From Pseudorasbora parva (Eukaryota > Chordata > Actinopteri > Cypriniformes > Gobionidae), in assembly GCF_024679245.1 (NCBI RefSeq), contig NC_090183.1:23239855-23303854 (forward strand): a stretch of DNA of 64,000 nt, written 5' to 3'. Each line of letters begins with the position of its first letter. Position 1 is the stretch's first letter. Positions 23,801 through 64,000 of this stretch are shown here, piece after piece. The position numbers and the translations under genes were made by a program. The notes beneath the pieces are model-generated. The model saw nothing but the letters and a program-made list of their open reading frames with translations, searched no databases and was not told the DNA's origin.

Positions 23801-26629
23801 AGGAACTCTAAGACCCATTTAAAATTGTTTAAGACCTAAAACCGAATTTAAGACTTTTTAAGGCCCTACATTTTAATTTTGAATTTTTTTTATTTAAGAC
23901 CCCACAGAACCCCTGTTTGAAGCATCCTGTATTTTATAAAGCAGTGTTTAAATGAACATCATGTAACTGGACTAGCTGTGACTGAAGTGCTGAATTGCTG
24001 ATCTGAATTGCAGATCTTTTGCACAGCAAACATTTAGTGTTTTTTTTTTGTCTTATTGAGAGGATAGCACACAGCACATATTTAAATATTAATCTAAACA
24101 CTGCTTGCAGCGTGGGTGACATCTGAATGTTTGAAAACAGTATATCATTACTCAGGTTTTTTGGTTTATCAGTTTTTGGATATTCTACCTTTTTTTTTTG
24201 CAAGTACAAAGCTTCTTTATCCTCTGACATTACTACAACCTGTAATCTATCAAGCATTTGACAACATTAATTTAAAACAAGGTTACAATATTCCAATGCA
24301 ACAGACATTCAAAAAATTATCATGCTGAAGGAAAGTTACAGTGCATCCGGAAAGTATTCACAGTGCTTCACTTTTCACAAATTTTGTTATGTTACAATCT
24401 TATTTCAAAATGGATTAAATATTTGCTAATTACAGTGGTGATCAAAATTGTTGGTACCCCTGATAAATATGATCAAACATGGCTGTAAAAAAAATATATC
24501 TGCATTGTTTATCATTTTGATCTTTTATAAAAAATAAAATAAATACATTAATATTTACATTTTTTAGCACATCAGGGTGACGAGGAACATGAAATTGCCC
24601 AGCTATGATTCACAGGAGTATAAATATAAGGAGGCACAAAAGCCAAATTTCCTTTATCATTCATCACAATGAGTAAAACCACAGAATATAGTTCTGATGT
24701 GCAGCAAAAGATTGCTGAACTTCACAAAATATAAAGTGGCTGTAGGAAAATAGCTAAAGCATTGAAAATCCCCATTTCCATCAGGGCAATAATTAAGAAG
24801 CTCTAATCAACTAAAGATGTTACAAATCTGCCTGAAAGAGGAAATGCTTTATATTGTCCTAATGCACGGGAGAAACGTTTGGGTGCACAAAGACTCTCCA
24901 AGGATCACAGATGGAGAATCGCAGAGATTAGTTAAGTCTTGGGGTCAGAAAGCCTAAAAAATAAAAAATAAATAAAAAAAATCTAACAACCCCTACATCA
25001 CCACATGTTGTTTGGGAAGGTTTCAAGAATCTTATAATGGGCCATGGTTAAAGCTTCCATCATAACAACAATCCAAAACAAACATCAAAATCAATAGGGC
25101 TGGGTTTCGATTCAAATTTCAAGAATCGATTCGATTCCGATTCTCAAATTAATGGCGTATTGATGTTTGTAAAGAACAATCCCCCTTCCAGGCTGCTCTA
25201 GTCAGCGAACGCGCACTGTGGAGCTGTGCTGTCGCGCCGTCATGACAACGCAGCCATTACAACTTCCTTGGCAGTAAGAGCGCGCTGCAGTGAAAACGGC
25301 TGTGTTCTTCAGCACGGTGACGGCGGTATAACGTTAGGCTGTGTGTCCACCAAAGCGTTTTTAGCCAGCTGAAAACGCTAGGCGCTCAGCTGAAAACTCC
25401 CCGCTGTGAGCGCTTGAGAAAGTTTTTTCTCCTCAGTTGAGACTTGCTTGTTGTCATGATACGGAAAATCCTACTCGCTCAGCGCCTCGGTGCGCTCCAG
25501 GCGTTCTAAAAACGTGGCGCTCTCATTGAAAATAATTGAAAATGCCAGCCAGTATTCTCTGTCCGCTGCGTTTCTGGAGTTTTCAAAGCTGCCATGTTTG
25601 TTGTGTAAATGTCCTTCCACCTCGCGCGCATGCGTGAATTCAATGACACGGCAAATTTAAAATTCAATGTAGGCCTATTATTAAATCGATCCTCTGAGTT
25701 ACGGATTGATCTATAGAAATTAATATGAAAATCGATTCAGAATTGGTGAATCGATTTTTTCAACACAGCACTAAAAATCAACAGACAAATGTGTCACTAA
25801 ACACAAAATGAAGCTTCTGCCATGACCGTCCCAGTTCCCTGACCTGAACCCTATAGAAAATTAGTAAATGGACTGGACTAGATTTATATAGCGCTTTTAA
25901 CAGACTCTATGGCCATCCAAAGCGCTTTACATTTTGCCTCACATTCACCCATTCATAGACCGACGGTGATGTCAGCCATGTAAGGCACCATTCAGCTCGT
26001 CGGGAGCAGCTGGGGTTAGGGTTAGGGTGTCTTACTCATGGACACTTTGACACTTGGTCAGGTGGAACATTGAACCACCAACCTTTCAGTTTGTAGACCG
26101 AAGACCCCACAGATCTGGGGAAGGGTACAGAACAATTTTTGCAGCATTGAAGGTCTTAATGAGCAAAGTGGCCTCCATGCATCAACCGTAAATGAAACCA
26201 CCAGGAATCTTTCTAGAGCTGACCGCCCGGCCAAACTGAGTGATCAGGGGAGAAGAGCTTTAGTCAGGGAGGTGACCAAAAACCCAATGGTCTCTTTGAC
26301 ATACCTCCAGCATTTCTCTGTGGAGAGAGGACAACCTTCCAGAAGAAAAACCATCTATGCAGCACTCCACCAATAAAGCCTGTATGGTAGAGTGGCCAGA
26401 CGGATGCCACTTCTCAGTAAAACTCTGACCATGAGAAACAAAATTCTCTGGTCTGATGAAATCTAGATTAAACTCTTTTGCCTGAATGGCAAGCGTCATG
26501 TCTGGAAGTGTAAATATATTGTAAATATATTGTCATACGGAGGCAGTAGAAGCAGCATTATAGTCACACACAGCACAAGTCAAAGTAAAGTAGCCTTGGG
26601 GCTAGTTATAAAACTATATCAAAACATTT

Positions 26630-26716
<87 letters not shown>

Positions 26717-28656
26717 CCATGGTCTGTCTGAATATTCTGGTTGGCTGGAAGGTGTGCAATAAAACCATTTGAGGCACATGCACTTTCAAGTCAGATGAAT
26801 TATCGTTGTACATGTGCTCTCTTCATTATGAAACACACACACGTCACTCGCATACAGAGAGCAGAGATAAAATAGATAATAAAATAGCTAAGCTGGTTCA
26901 CTACATTAAATTTCTCAGCAACGACGGGGTCACATCACTATTTTTAAGTAATAAACACACATCTTCATTGTTAAGAGAAATGCTGAACAGACGCAGGCAT
27001 GAATCGCTCTCTCTCGGTAATTAACTCAAATAAATTCTATAATCCATTCTTTATTCACTACTTTATATCTGTCTGATTTAAAGGAGACAGAATGCTGGAT
27101 CTAACGAGCCATAACTGACGAAAATAACCGTCATTTTTAAACTTCCGGTGAAAAATTTAGCGCTGCAAACATCAATAATAGCATTAAGTTGTCAATGTTA
27201 TGTCAGTTGTCAAGGGCTGACATCTTGTAACTAAGTAGCTGCTTTTTAGGTACTAAATCGTCCTCGGAGGCTGACATGCTGCTCTTTGTGATTAGTCACA
27301 GACAGGTGTTGTTGTGCCCACTAGAGAATGTAAATGTGCCATACATAATCGCATCACTATATCATTGATATCGCAATATGACACTTTTATCATGTAAAAA
27401 TGTATACCGATATTATCGTGGGCGGTATGCCATGGCACACCCCTAATCTGAAGAGAACTGAAAATGGCTGTGCACCGATGCTCCCCGTCCAACCTTGATA
27501 GAGCTTGAGAGGTCATGCAAAGAATGGGAAAAACTGCCCAAAAATAGGTGTGCCAAGCTTGTAGCATCCTATTCAAAAAGACTTGAGGCTGTAATTGGTA
27601 CTAAAGGTGCTTCAACAAAGTATTTACCAAATGCAGCGAATACTTGTGTACATGTTTTTTATCATAAATTTGCAAAGATTGCAAACAAACTTCTTTCACA
27701 TTGTCATTATGGGGTATTGTTTTTAGAATTTGAAGGATAATAATGAATTTAATCCACTGGAAAAAGTGAAGCATTGTGAATACTTTCCAGATGCACTGTA
27801 TATATTCCTTCCCAAAATGAAATTTACTTCCGAATGTTTATGTGCCAAAATGCCCCTTACCTCTTCCTCATTCATCAAGGAATCTGGCTGAGCCAACCTA
27901 AAGAGGCAGTCATATATTGGATCCACAAGGGCCACAACAGGAGCATTGTTTACCTAAAAACAAGCAAGTCAGTCAAACCTGGTGGAGAAAAAACAGACTA
28001 TTCTATAAAAATTGACTAGTTGCAACTGAGAATTTTACCTTAATGTAATTAAATACGCTGCAGATAAACGTGACCACACACACCCACTCCTGCACGGAGC
28101 GATTTCGAATCTCCTCTCTGGCAGTGAACTCTTGCTGTAGTCGATTCAACAGCTTTCTCCTAAACACACTGGTTGCAGCCTTCTGAGCCTCTGCCTATTT
28201 AATATACAAGTATTTTCAATGAAATAAAACAATAAACAGGGTTTCAATGGAGGCTCATTTCATAATGTGTTGTTGGTTCATGAAAGCAGCTTTGTGTTTC
28301 GGCTAGATTAAAGGTCACAAGTTGATGAGCAACATAAGAGAGACATACCTGAACCACAGCATAACAAATGCGGCCAGCATCTTTACAGAATGAGAGGTCT
28401 TTCAATGACTGCTCTACAATGGCGTTAGAAAGCCTGTCAAAATCAACTTTCTTTGGATCTGTTAAGGAAGGGTTGTAAAAAAAATTAAATAATTCTTAAC
28501 CTGCAAGGGTAAGCTTGGCATGCCACTTTAAAAGCCCGAGAAAGCATTTTAATGGATGATCAGAGAAGTTAGGTAACTTAAAGTTTACATACCCTTAATA
28601 GCAGTTTGAAGCATGGTCTGAGTTTCCGTATCAAACGCCGTCCATGCGGAATCCAT
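17646..28656 (-). CDS. mif4gd: mif4gd: MIF4G domain-containing protein (SLBP-interacting protein 1)
   Basis: Five coding exons give a complete 216-residue protein (human MIF4GD is 222). Almost the whole chain is one MIF4G HEAT-repeat fold. In mammals MIF4GD (SLIP1) binds SLBP and links histone stem-loop mRNA to the translation machinery. Family landmarks read here are DAGRICYAVVQ, FRRKLLNRLQQEF, VDPIYDCLFRLAQPDSL, VDCLVLQLHRVGEQLEQ and the C-terminal AHKYYYSEVAD. The start at 28656 is the first ATG of the exon that reads MDSAWTAFDTETQTMLQTAI. Intron 4 is about 9.9 kb and is packed with nested transposons; the other introns are short. Confidence 0.96.
18491..20574. mobile_element. PIF/Harbinger-like non-autonomous element
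   Basis: Inverted ends GGGTGCTTTCACACCT and AGGTGTGAAAACGCCC, flanked by TGA on both sides; removing it restores the Tc1 sequence GATCTCTGAATGATCC. Subterminal DNA is rich in GGTCCGG/CCGGACC palindromes. The 3-bp duplication suggests the superfamily. Confidence 0.75.
19008..20025. mobile_element. MITE nested inside the PIF-like element
   Basis: Imperfect inverted ends: TTAAAGCAGCACTAGGTAAC at 19008 and GCCAAGTGGGGCTTTAA ending 20025. No coding frame. Confidence 0.6.
20747..21080 (+). pseudogene. N-terminal part of Tc1 transposase
   Basis: Reads FKAGFGYKKISQALNIPMS then STVQEIILKWKEYQTTANL and RPGRPSKLSAHTRRRLI, the paired-like HTH DNA-binding region. It stops at RKPFLKGG, where other DNA intrudes. 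Confidence 0.85.
21085..22015. other. Foreign DNA splitting the Tc1 transposase
   Basis: Holds the SINE head, AT-rich sequence of unknown origin and, at 21925-22012, a run of GTATCG motifs like the ends of other DNA transposons. No gene seen. Confidence 0.5.
21113..21190 (+). repeat. tRNA-derived SINE, 5' head fragment
   Basis: GGGGCGGTAGTGGCTCAGTG carries an A-box like sequence (TGGCTCAGTGG). The B-box (GGTTCGA) is broken after GGAAGGTTGGTGG. The tail half of the same family lies at 25868-26105 on the other strand. Confidence 0.65.
22006..22950 (+). pseudogene. Tc1-like transposase open frame with chimeric start (314 codons)
   Basis: The longest open frame of the window. The first 29 codons translate, out of frame, a duplicate of the element's own middle (22016-22094 copies 22407-22480). 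True transposase follows: RPGHPSKLSAYTRRRLI, LWSDKTKIELFG, SPDLNPIENLW, ending AAKGGATKY. The second catalytic Asp is Glu (FQQEYDPKNK in place of QQDNDPKH), while the final Glu keeps the 34-residue spacing. The DNA-binding N-terminus is missing, so it is unlikely to be active. Confidence 0.85.
23170..24338. other. mif4gd intron 4, unassigned stretch
   Basis: Contains an inverted GATCATAGATATA / TATATCTATGATC pair at about 23370-23455, likely a small MITE remnant. Otherwise no feature recognised. Confidence 0.5.
24433..25868 (+). mobile_element. Second Tc1-like element nested at a TA, right end lost
   Basis: Begins CAGTGGTGATCAAAATTGTT after a TA inside the previous element. It keeps a decayed transposase (SSDVQQKIAELHKI near the start, PELNPIEN-like near 25850). 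It belongs to the same family as 47748-48940. It contains a hAT-like element and is cut off by a SINE. Confidence 0.8.
25095..25773. mobile_element. hAT-type non-autonomous element
   Basis: Ends TAGGGCTGGG and CAGCACTA, flanked by a perfect 8-bp duplication AAAATCAA (25087-25094 and 25774-25781). Subterminal repeats of AATCGATT. 679 bp without transposase. Confidence 0.92.
25868..26105 (-). repeat. tRNA-derived SINE, tail part
   Basis: On the minus strand the order is GGTTGGTGGTTCAATGTTCC (B-box region), body with AGCTGCTCCCGACGAGCTG, then tail CGCTATATAAATCTAGTCC. The 5' head with the A-box is missing. Confidence 0.7.
26636..26711. repeat. (TA)n microsatellite
   Basis: About 76 bp of TA. 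Confidence 0.98.
26712..27447. other. Insertion between blocks of a Tc1 element
   Basis: No gene. The stretch near 27340-27445 with ATATCGCAATATG and GGTATGCCATGGCACACCCC looks like the end of a hAT-type element, but a partner end was not found. Confidence 0.45.
27861..27953 (-). CDS. mif4gd: mif4gd exon 4
   Basis: Acceptor TTTTTAG, donor GTAAGG. Reads VNNAPVVALVDPIYDCLFRL then AQPDSLMNEEE. Confidence 0.95.
28039..28194 (-). CDS. mif4gd: mif4gd exon 3
   Basis: Acceptor TAAATAG, donor GTAAAA. Reads AEAQKAATSVFRRKLLNRLQ then QEFTAREEIRNRSVQEWV and more, 52 codons. Confidence 0.95.
28349..28458 (-). CDS. mif4gd: mif4gd exon 2
   Basis: Acceptor TTAACAG, donor GTATGT. Reads PKKVDFDRLSNAIVEQSL then KDLSFCKDAGRICYAVVQ. 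Confidence 0.95.
28593..28656 (-). CDS. mif4gd: mif4gd exon 1
   Basis: MDSAWTAFDTETQTMLQTAI-K plus one base; donor GTATGT at 28592. Human counterpart has FDAETQQLLKTALK. Confidence 0.93.
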
Positions 28657-30120
28657 GCTGCTCGAACTTAGCAATAGAGGCAACCAGAAACGACCACAGA
28701 CAAGCAATACACAAATACATTAATTTATCAAATTACATGACAACAATACAGAACATGACAGGGATCGCTCGCATGCATTGGTTATCTCGTTGACATCGCC
28801 GTGCCGAATAACTTGATATTTACACCAAAGTTAGCACAAAATCAAGCTCCATTAAGAAATTAATTTATGTCAAAAACAATTGCGAAATCACACATTTTCA
28901 ATATCTCTCTCTCTTACTTCAAACGAGGAATCCTCGCGCGTGTTTATTTCCTGATTGCGTGGACTGGTAAGTGCGCATGCGTTTTTGGACATACCTACGG
29001 GTTCACCGAGAGGCGGCTCACTGCAGAGCCAATGGGTGGAGCGTAACATCCAGCTCCCCCCTTTTCGAATGAAATATGTGCGTATTGGGTGGAGCTAGAA
29101 CGTCGAACCACACCCCAAACGGTTACATCCTCCACTCCACCCATTATATCAACAGAGGTGGAGCTGGATTAGGACAAGCTCCACTATGATGTCCGGAGAG
29201 GGGGAGCTAGACGTCATTCGGCTCTGCGGTGAGCAACGCTTGGCTTCAACATTCGAGTGACCACCATGGCATCTTATCAAGCACTTAAAATAAACCAATG
29301 TATTTGCGTATTATGAATTGTTTATACCGTTTCTGAATTATTTACATAATTATCATAATATTACTCGCATTGATCTGTGTGCAGTTCTGAAAAATTACTT
29401 TATTTTTGCAAGATGTCACTAGGTGGAGACAAATAACTAGAAACAGATAGGTTGTTTCATTACAGTTATATGCATTATTCCGACCTAAAACGGGGGGGAA
29501 AAAGAAACGAAAAAAGTGATAAACACAGTTGAAACAATTTCTTCACCACAGGTAAACGTGAAAGAATCTGACCTCTCTAAAGTCTGAACTCTTACAATGG
29601 AATGTTATGGCAATGTTTACACGTCGCTCGTATAGCCTACTTATTTTATGTAGACACAGTTGTTGTCAGATAGTAAAAGATTTACCTGAAAATATATCGA
29701 GTCCTGTAGGTCTAGTGTGTGTCCCAAGATTTGGCTAGTTAGCTGTTCTTTTCATTGTCTACCCAAAATAAATCCAGTAGCAGATATTCTGACAAAATCA
29801 CCCAATCAACTTTGTCGCAATTTTCCAGCAGCTCCACTTAGTCGCATGCCATGGCTCAGGTGACAGGCTTAAAAACCTATGTGCATGGTAGCATGGTAAG
29901 TGGGTAAAATACACATTCAAAGTCTCAATTGTTGCGCAACCATAACATGCTTTTTAAATAATGTAGATAAGCAGTGAATAGACTTTAGAGTTCCCTTCAC
30001 CTATTTTATGGTATAGAGGACAGATATGGTTGAGGTTTACTGCAGCTGATGGAATAGTTGAATATAAAATTTTTATATTTATTTCATATTTTTCATATTT
30101 CATCATGACAGGAAAACAAA
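28657..30120. other. mif4gd upstream region
   Basis: 28657-29010 should hold the mif4gd promoter; CpG dinucleotides are denser there (CTCGCGCG, GCGCATGCG). A MITE follows. 29240-30120 shows no recognised gene. Confidence 0.5.
29016..29234. mobile_element. MITE-like inverted repeat upstream of mif4gd
   Basis: GCTCACTGCAGAGCC at 29016 and GGCTCTGCGGTGAGC ending 29234 are inverted with one mismatch; inner GGTGGAGCT/AGCTCCACC motifs repeat in both orientations. 219 bp, about 360 bp upstream of the mif4gd start. Confidence 0.75.
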
Positions 30121-30690
30121 CTCAGCAAAAATATAAAAATCCCCTTTTCGGTATACTGTATAGTGTAGCTAAGATAATTTTGTAAAATACAAATAAGCTT
30201 TACAGATCTGTATTGGAAAGGGTTTAAGTGTTTGTCAACAATTATTGGACATGCACCTGTTTACAGATGGTAGGCAATTAAGGTCACAGTTACAATAACT
30301 TAGGACACTAAAGAGACCTTTCTGAGTCTGAAAAACACCAAAGCCCCAAAACGCTCATGGTTCTTGATCACTTGCGTGAACATGCCACAGACCTGCTGCT
30401 GGGAGGCAAGAACTGCAGATGTGGCCAGAGCAATAAACCTAAAACCACCTGTCACCAGACATATTCAAGAATTTGCAAGTGCCTTGGTGGAATTAGTGGA
30501 GTAACATCTAACAGCAAGAACTGGCAAATCTGGCTTACTCCATAAGGATGAGATGCACTGCAGTGCTGGTGTTAATTTGAAGTTTCCAACTGACCACTAT
30601 AAAAATAATTGTTGCTGCCAAGAGAACAAATTACCTTAACAAATGAAGAACTACTGATTGACTAAATGTCTCTTCTAAAATGTACACTGA
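30121..30690 (+). mobile_element. Internally deleted Tc1-like element
   Basis: Starts CTCAGCAAAAATATAAAAAT. Transposase N-terminal remnant (DHLREHATDLLLGGKNCRCG) is joined to the C-terminal remnant (NWQIWLTP region), with the catalytic middle deleted around 30450. I recognise this fish Tc1 family by its CTCAGCAAAAA start and the GCAGATGTGGCCAG motif. Confidence 0.75.
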
Positions 30691-31660
30691 TAAGGGATAC
30701 AATTATGACTACTGACAAATGAATAACACTGATTATATCTTTATCACAGCACCTGTTACAGGATGGGATATATTAGGCAGCAAGTGAACATTTTGTCCTC
30801 AAAGTTGATATGTTGGAAACAGGAAAAATGGGCAAGTGTAAGGATTTTAATGAGTTTGACAAGGGCCAAATTGTGATTGTGACTGGGTCAGAGCATCTTC
30901 AAAACTGCAGCTTTTGTGGGGATAAGTGGTCCAAGAAAGGAAAAGTGGTGAACCGGCAACATGGTCATGGGTGGCCAAGGCTCATTGATGCACATGGGAA
31001 GTGAAGGCTGGCCCATGTGGTCCAATCAACAGACAAACTACTGTAGCTTAAATTGCTCAAGAAGTGTGTTAGACAAGCCATGGTGCCCATGCTGACCACT
31101 GTCAAAAGCGCCAACAATGGGCACATGAGCATTAGAACTGGACCATGGAGCAATGGAAGTGACCTCGTCTGATGAATCATGTTTTCTTTTACATCACGTG
31201 GTTGGCTGTGGTGCGTGCGTCGCTTACCTGGGGAACACATGGCACCATGATGCACTATGGGAAGAAGGCAAGCCGGCGGAGGCAGTGTAATGCTCTGGGC
31301 AATGTTCTGCTGGGAAACCTTGGGTCCTGCCATCCATGTGGATGTTACTTTGACACGTACCACCTTTCATGGAAACAGTATTCCCTGGTGGCTGTGGCCT
31401 CTTTCAGCAGGATAATGCCCCCATAAAGCAACAATGGTTCAGGAATGGTTTTGGAGGAGCACGAGTTTGAGGTGTTTGAGGATTTGCCTCCAAATTCCCC
31501 AGATCTCAATCCAATCACGCATTAGTGGGATGTGCTGAACAATCCATGGAGGCACCACCTTGCAACTTACAGGACTTAAAGGATATGCCGCTAACATCTT
31601 GGTGACAGATACCACAGCACACCTTCAAGAGTCTAGTTGGAGTCCATGCCTCGATGGGTC
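30690..31660 (+). mobile_element. Tc1-like element, same family as 967-1514
   Basis: Reads GKMGKCKDFNEFDKGQIVIV near 30825 and, in shifted frames, a catalytic domain remnant with the SPDLNPI-like region near 31500. CATTTTGTCCTCAAAGTTGA matches the inverted sequence at 1400-1430. Many frameshifts. Confidence 0.8.
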
Positions 31661-32114
31661 AAAAACAAAAATAAAGTATCAAATTACATCATACACTGTG
31701 TACAGCCTGCATCTTGAGGTAAAACAGGGTAATAAAATTATTAGTAATCAAGCAAGTTCAGCCCTGTCATCACAGTTATGGCATCATTCATCTAGACAGC
31801 ATAGTCTAGATAATTTATTTAAAAATGTTTTTTTTTCGCTACTAAGCAGATATATCAAACATTTTTCCACAAAAAAATTGAAAGTAAAAAACAAATGTGC
31901 ACAAGTGCATTGGCAAGTTTCACTGGAAATATCTTTATTCTGTGTGATTTATACAGGAATCATCCAGAGTATCTAACATACTCTATGAAGATCCCAAATG
32001 TCACATCCAGTGCCATTTTAAAGGGATTCATGAAATGCTCCAAATTTGTTACATTTGATCATTGATCTGCTACAGACGCTTTGGCACCATTGCATTATTT
32101 TCAAGCTATTCTGA

Positions 32115-32309
32115 TTTAAAGGAATAGTCAAAACAAAAATAACAATTCTGGCATCACCTTAATGTTGATCCAAACCTCTATGACTTTCTATTGTAGAACG
32201 CAAATTAGGATATTTCTTCCTCAGAAGAAAGTTGTACACATTTGGAATGACCTGAGGGTCGGTAAATAATGACAGAATGTTAATTTTTGGGTGAACGGTA
32301 CCTTTAAGA
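32115..32309. repeat. Short copy of the 'agttcaccc' repeat family
   Basis: TTAAAGGAATAG at the left and inverted TTTTTGGGTGAACGGTACC at the right, with CATTCTG/AATTCTG motifs mirrored inside. Other copies lie at 38842, 43998, 46022 and 50600. Confidence 0.65.
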
Positions 32310-32715
32310 GAAAAAGACAGTTAATTTGACTATAGCATGAAATGAGTTCATGCTTGATCATCCCACACTAAATAACATGGCAACACTACATATAGAAACA
32401 TGACAAAAGATGGAAAACAAAAATTGAACATGAAAAACGCTATGCATTTTAACAATACAAATCAGACATAATGTGGTGCTTTAAAATGTATCCTGGTGCA
32501 AAACTGTAACATAGTGGCGTGCTGAATGATATCAACCTCTTCTTTGTGGCATTAGACTTTCCTTCACATAAAATACTTTTTTTTAGAACAGCAGATGTCA
32601 TATAGTTGCAAAGCTGATGTGATACACAGTACAAGAATATCAGTCCGGAACATTCTTCTCACATAGCCAATAGTGCTTCATAAAATGTCAACCACTTCAA
32701 ACAGCACAGTCTATC

Positions 32716-32721
32716 TTTTAT
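32716..32721 (-). promoter_or_regulatory. Candidate proximal poly(A) signal of grb2
   Basis: First AATAAA after the grb2 stop, about 125 nt downstream. Mammalian GRB2 has a much longer 3' UTR, so a distal site (for example AATAAA at 31934-31939) may be used instead. Confidence 0.4.
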
Positions 32722-32845
32722 TTTGGCCAATCGACATCCACGTCACCAACTGAGCCTTCTCTCTCCACTCTGTGGTCTCCGTTTCCGTGGCAACCCAGCT
32801 GGAAGTCCACAAGTGCTTTAAGCAAGCAAACATTTTCTCTGAAAG

Positions 32846-63649
<30,804 letters not shown>

Positions 63650-63850
63650 CCAAGTCACAGATGAGTCTCCCTCTCCGATCCTCTATACGCATTGGAAAAA
63701 AAAGATCTAAATAAAACCACTGTATATTAACATCAGTAAAATCATGTTATACGTCTCACTGTTTCAGTCAGTTTCCCCGACTCCGGAGTAGCTCTGGGAA
63801 AAGCAAGCGGGCTGTTAATTTCCGCTTCCTTCGTGTTATGGTCAGCAAAG
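63650..63850 (-). promoter_or_regulatory. grb2: Probable grb2 non-coding first exon and promoter
   Basis: A strong donor (GTGACTTGG then GTAAGTATT) on the minus strand ends at 63650. Upstream the DNA is less AT-rich and carries GGAAGCGGAA, an ETS-like motif. The right boundary is a guess. Confidence 0.45.
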
Positions 63851-64000
63851 ATGGAAAGGTCCAAACAAAAACTTCGCACACCGAATTAATAAGTGGAAAC
63901 TTTAGAAATCGACGGTGCACGTTAGATCAGACATTCGATTTAAACGCGCGTGTCCCGTTATATAAATCTTTTAATCTCGCTTTGAAGATTGCAATCCCTA

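Larger units (their letters stand above)
24339..27798 (+). mobile_element. Tc1-like element broken into three blocks
   Basis: Ends CAGTGCATCCGGAAAGTATT at 24339 and inverted match ending 27798, both next to TA. Surviving blocks are 24339-24430, about 26113-26515 (transposase middle: LYGRVARRMPLLSK, MRNKILWSDE) and about 27448-27798 (C-terminus: RCAKLVASYSKRLEAVIGTK). Intervening DNA is later insertions. Confidence 0.85.
31661..32845 (-). other. grb2: grb2 downstream region or long 3' UTR
   Basis: No gene. If the distal AATAAA near 31934 is used, most of this is 3' UTR; it then contains the small repeat at 32115-32309. Confidence 0.4.

Noticed and set aside
26010..26030. GGTTAGGGTTAGGG, telomere-like
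   Set aside because: Only two units, part of the SINE body; not an interstitial telomere array.

Overview
This is vertebrate nuclear DNA: AT-rich, intron-rich and full of decayed transposons. The mix of Tc1-like, hAT and PIF/Harbinger-like elements, MITEs, a tRNA-derived SINE and the 'agttcaccc' repeat family points to a ray-finned fish, most likely a cypriniform (inference from repeat content; no species marker is present).

Three genes were found, all on the minus strand. From right to left they are grb2 (coding 61966 to 32846, non-coding first exon near 63650), mif4gd (28656 to 17646) and gga3 (11754 down to 636, with the last exon beyond the left edge). All coding exons of grb2 (217 codons) and mif4gd (216 codons), and sixteen exons of gga3 (664 codons), were assembled by hand; splice sites are GT-AG and phases agree throughout. 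The same neighbours lie together on human 17q25, but MRPS7 and SLC25A19, which sit among them in human, are not visible here.

The genes do unrelated jobs. GGA3 is an ARF-dependent clathrin adaptor at the trans-Golgi network and endosomes, MIF4GD is a MIF4G-domain partner of SLBP in histone mRNA translation, and GRB2 is the SH3-SH2-SH3 adaptor linking receptor tyrosine kinases to SOS/Ras.

Most remaining sequence is transposon strata. Highlights are a Tc1 nest in the 10-kb last intron of mif4gd, two hAT-type elements with perfect 8-bp target duplications, two solo LTRs in one grb2 intron, a LINE whose reverse-transcriptase core is deleted, three copies of one long-TIR Tc1 family in different states of decay, and a large nested inverted repeat at 42.3-43.9 kb. 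Simple repeats lie within about 15 bp of splice donors in both gga3 and grb2.

I found no CRISPR array, rRNA, intact tRNA, operon or unknown multi-gene system. The interest lies in transposon archaeology, an unusually diverged grb2 and a few candidate regulatory sites.
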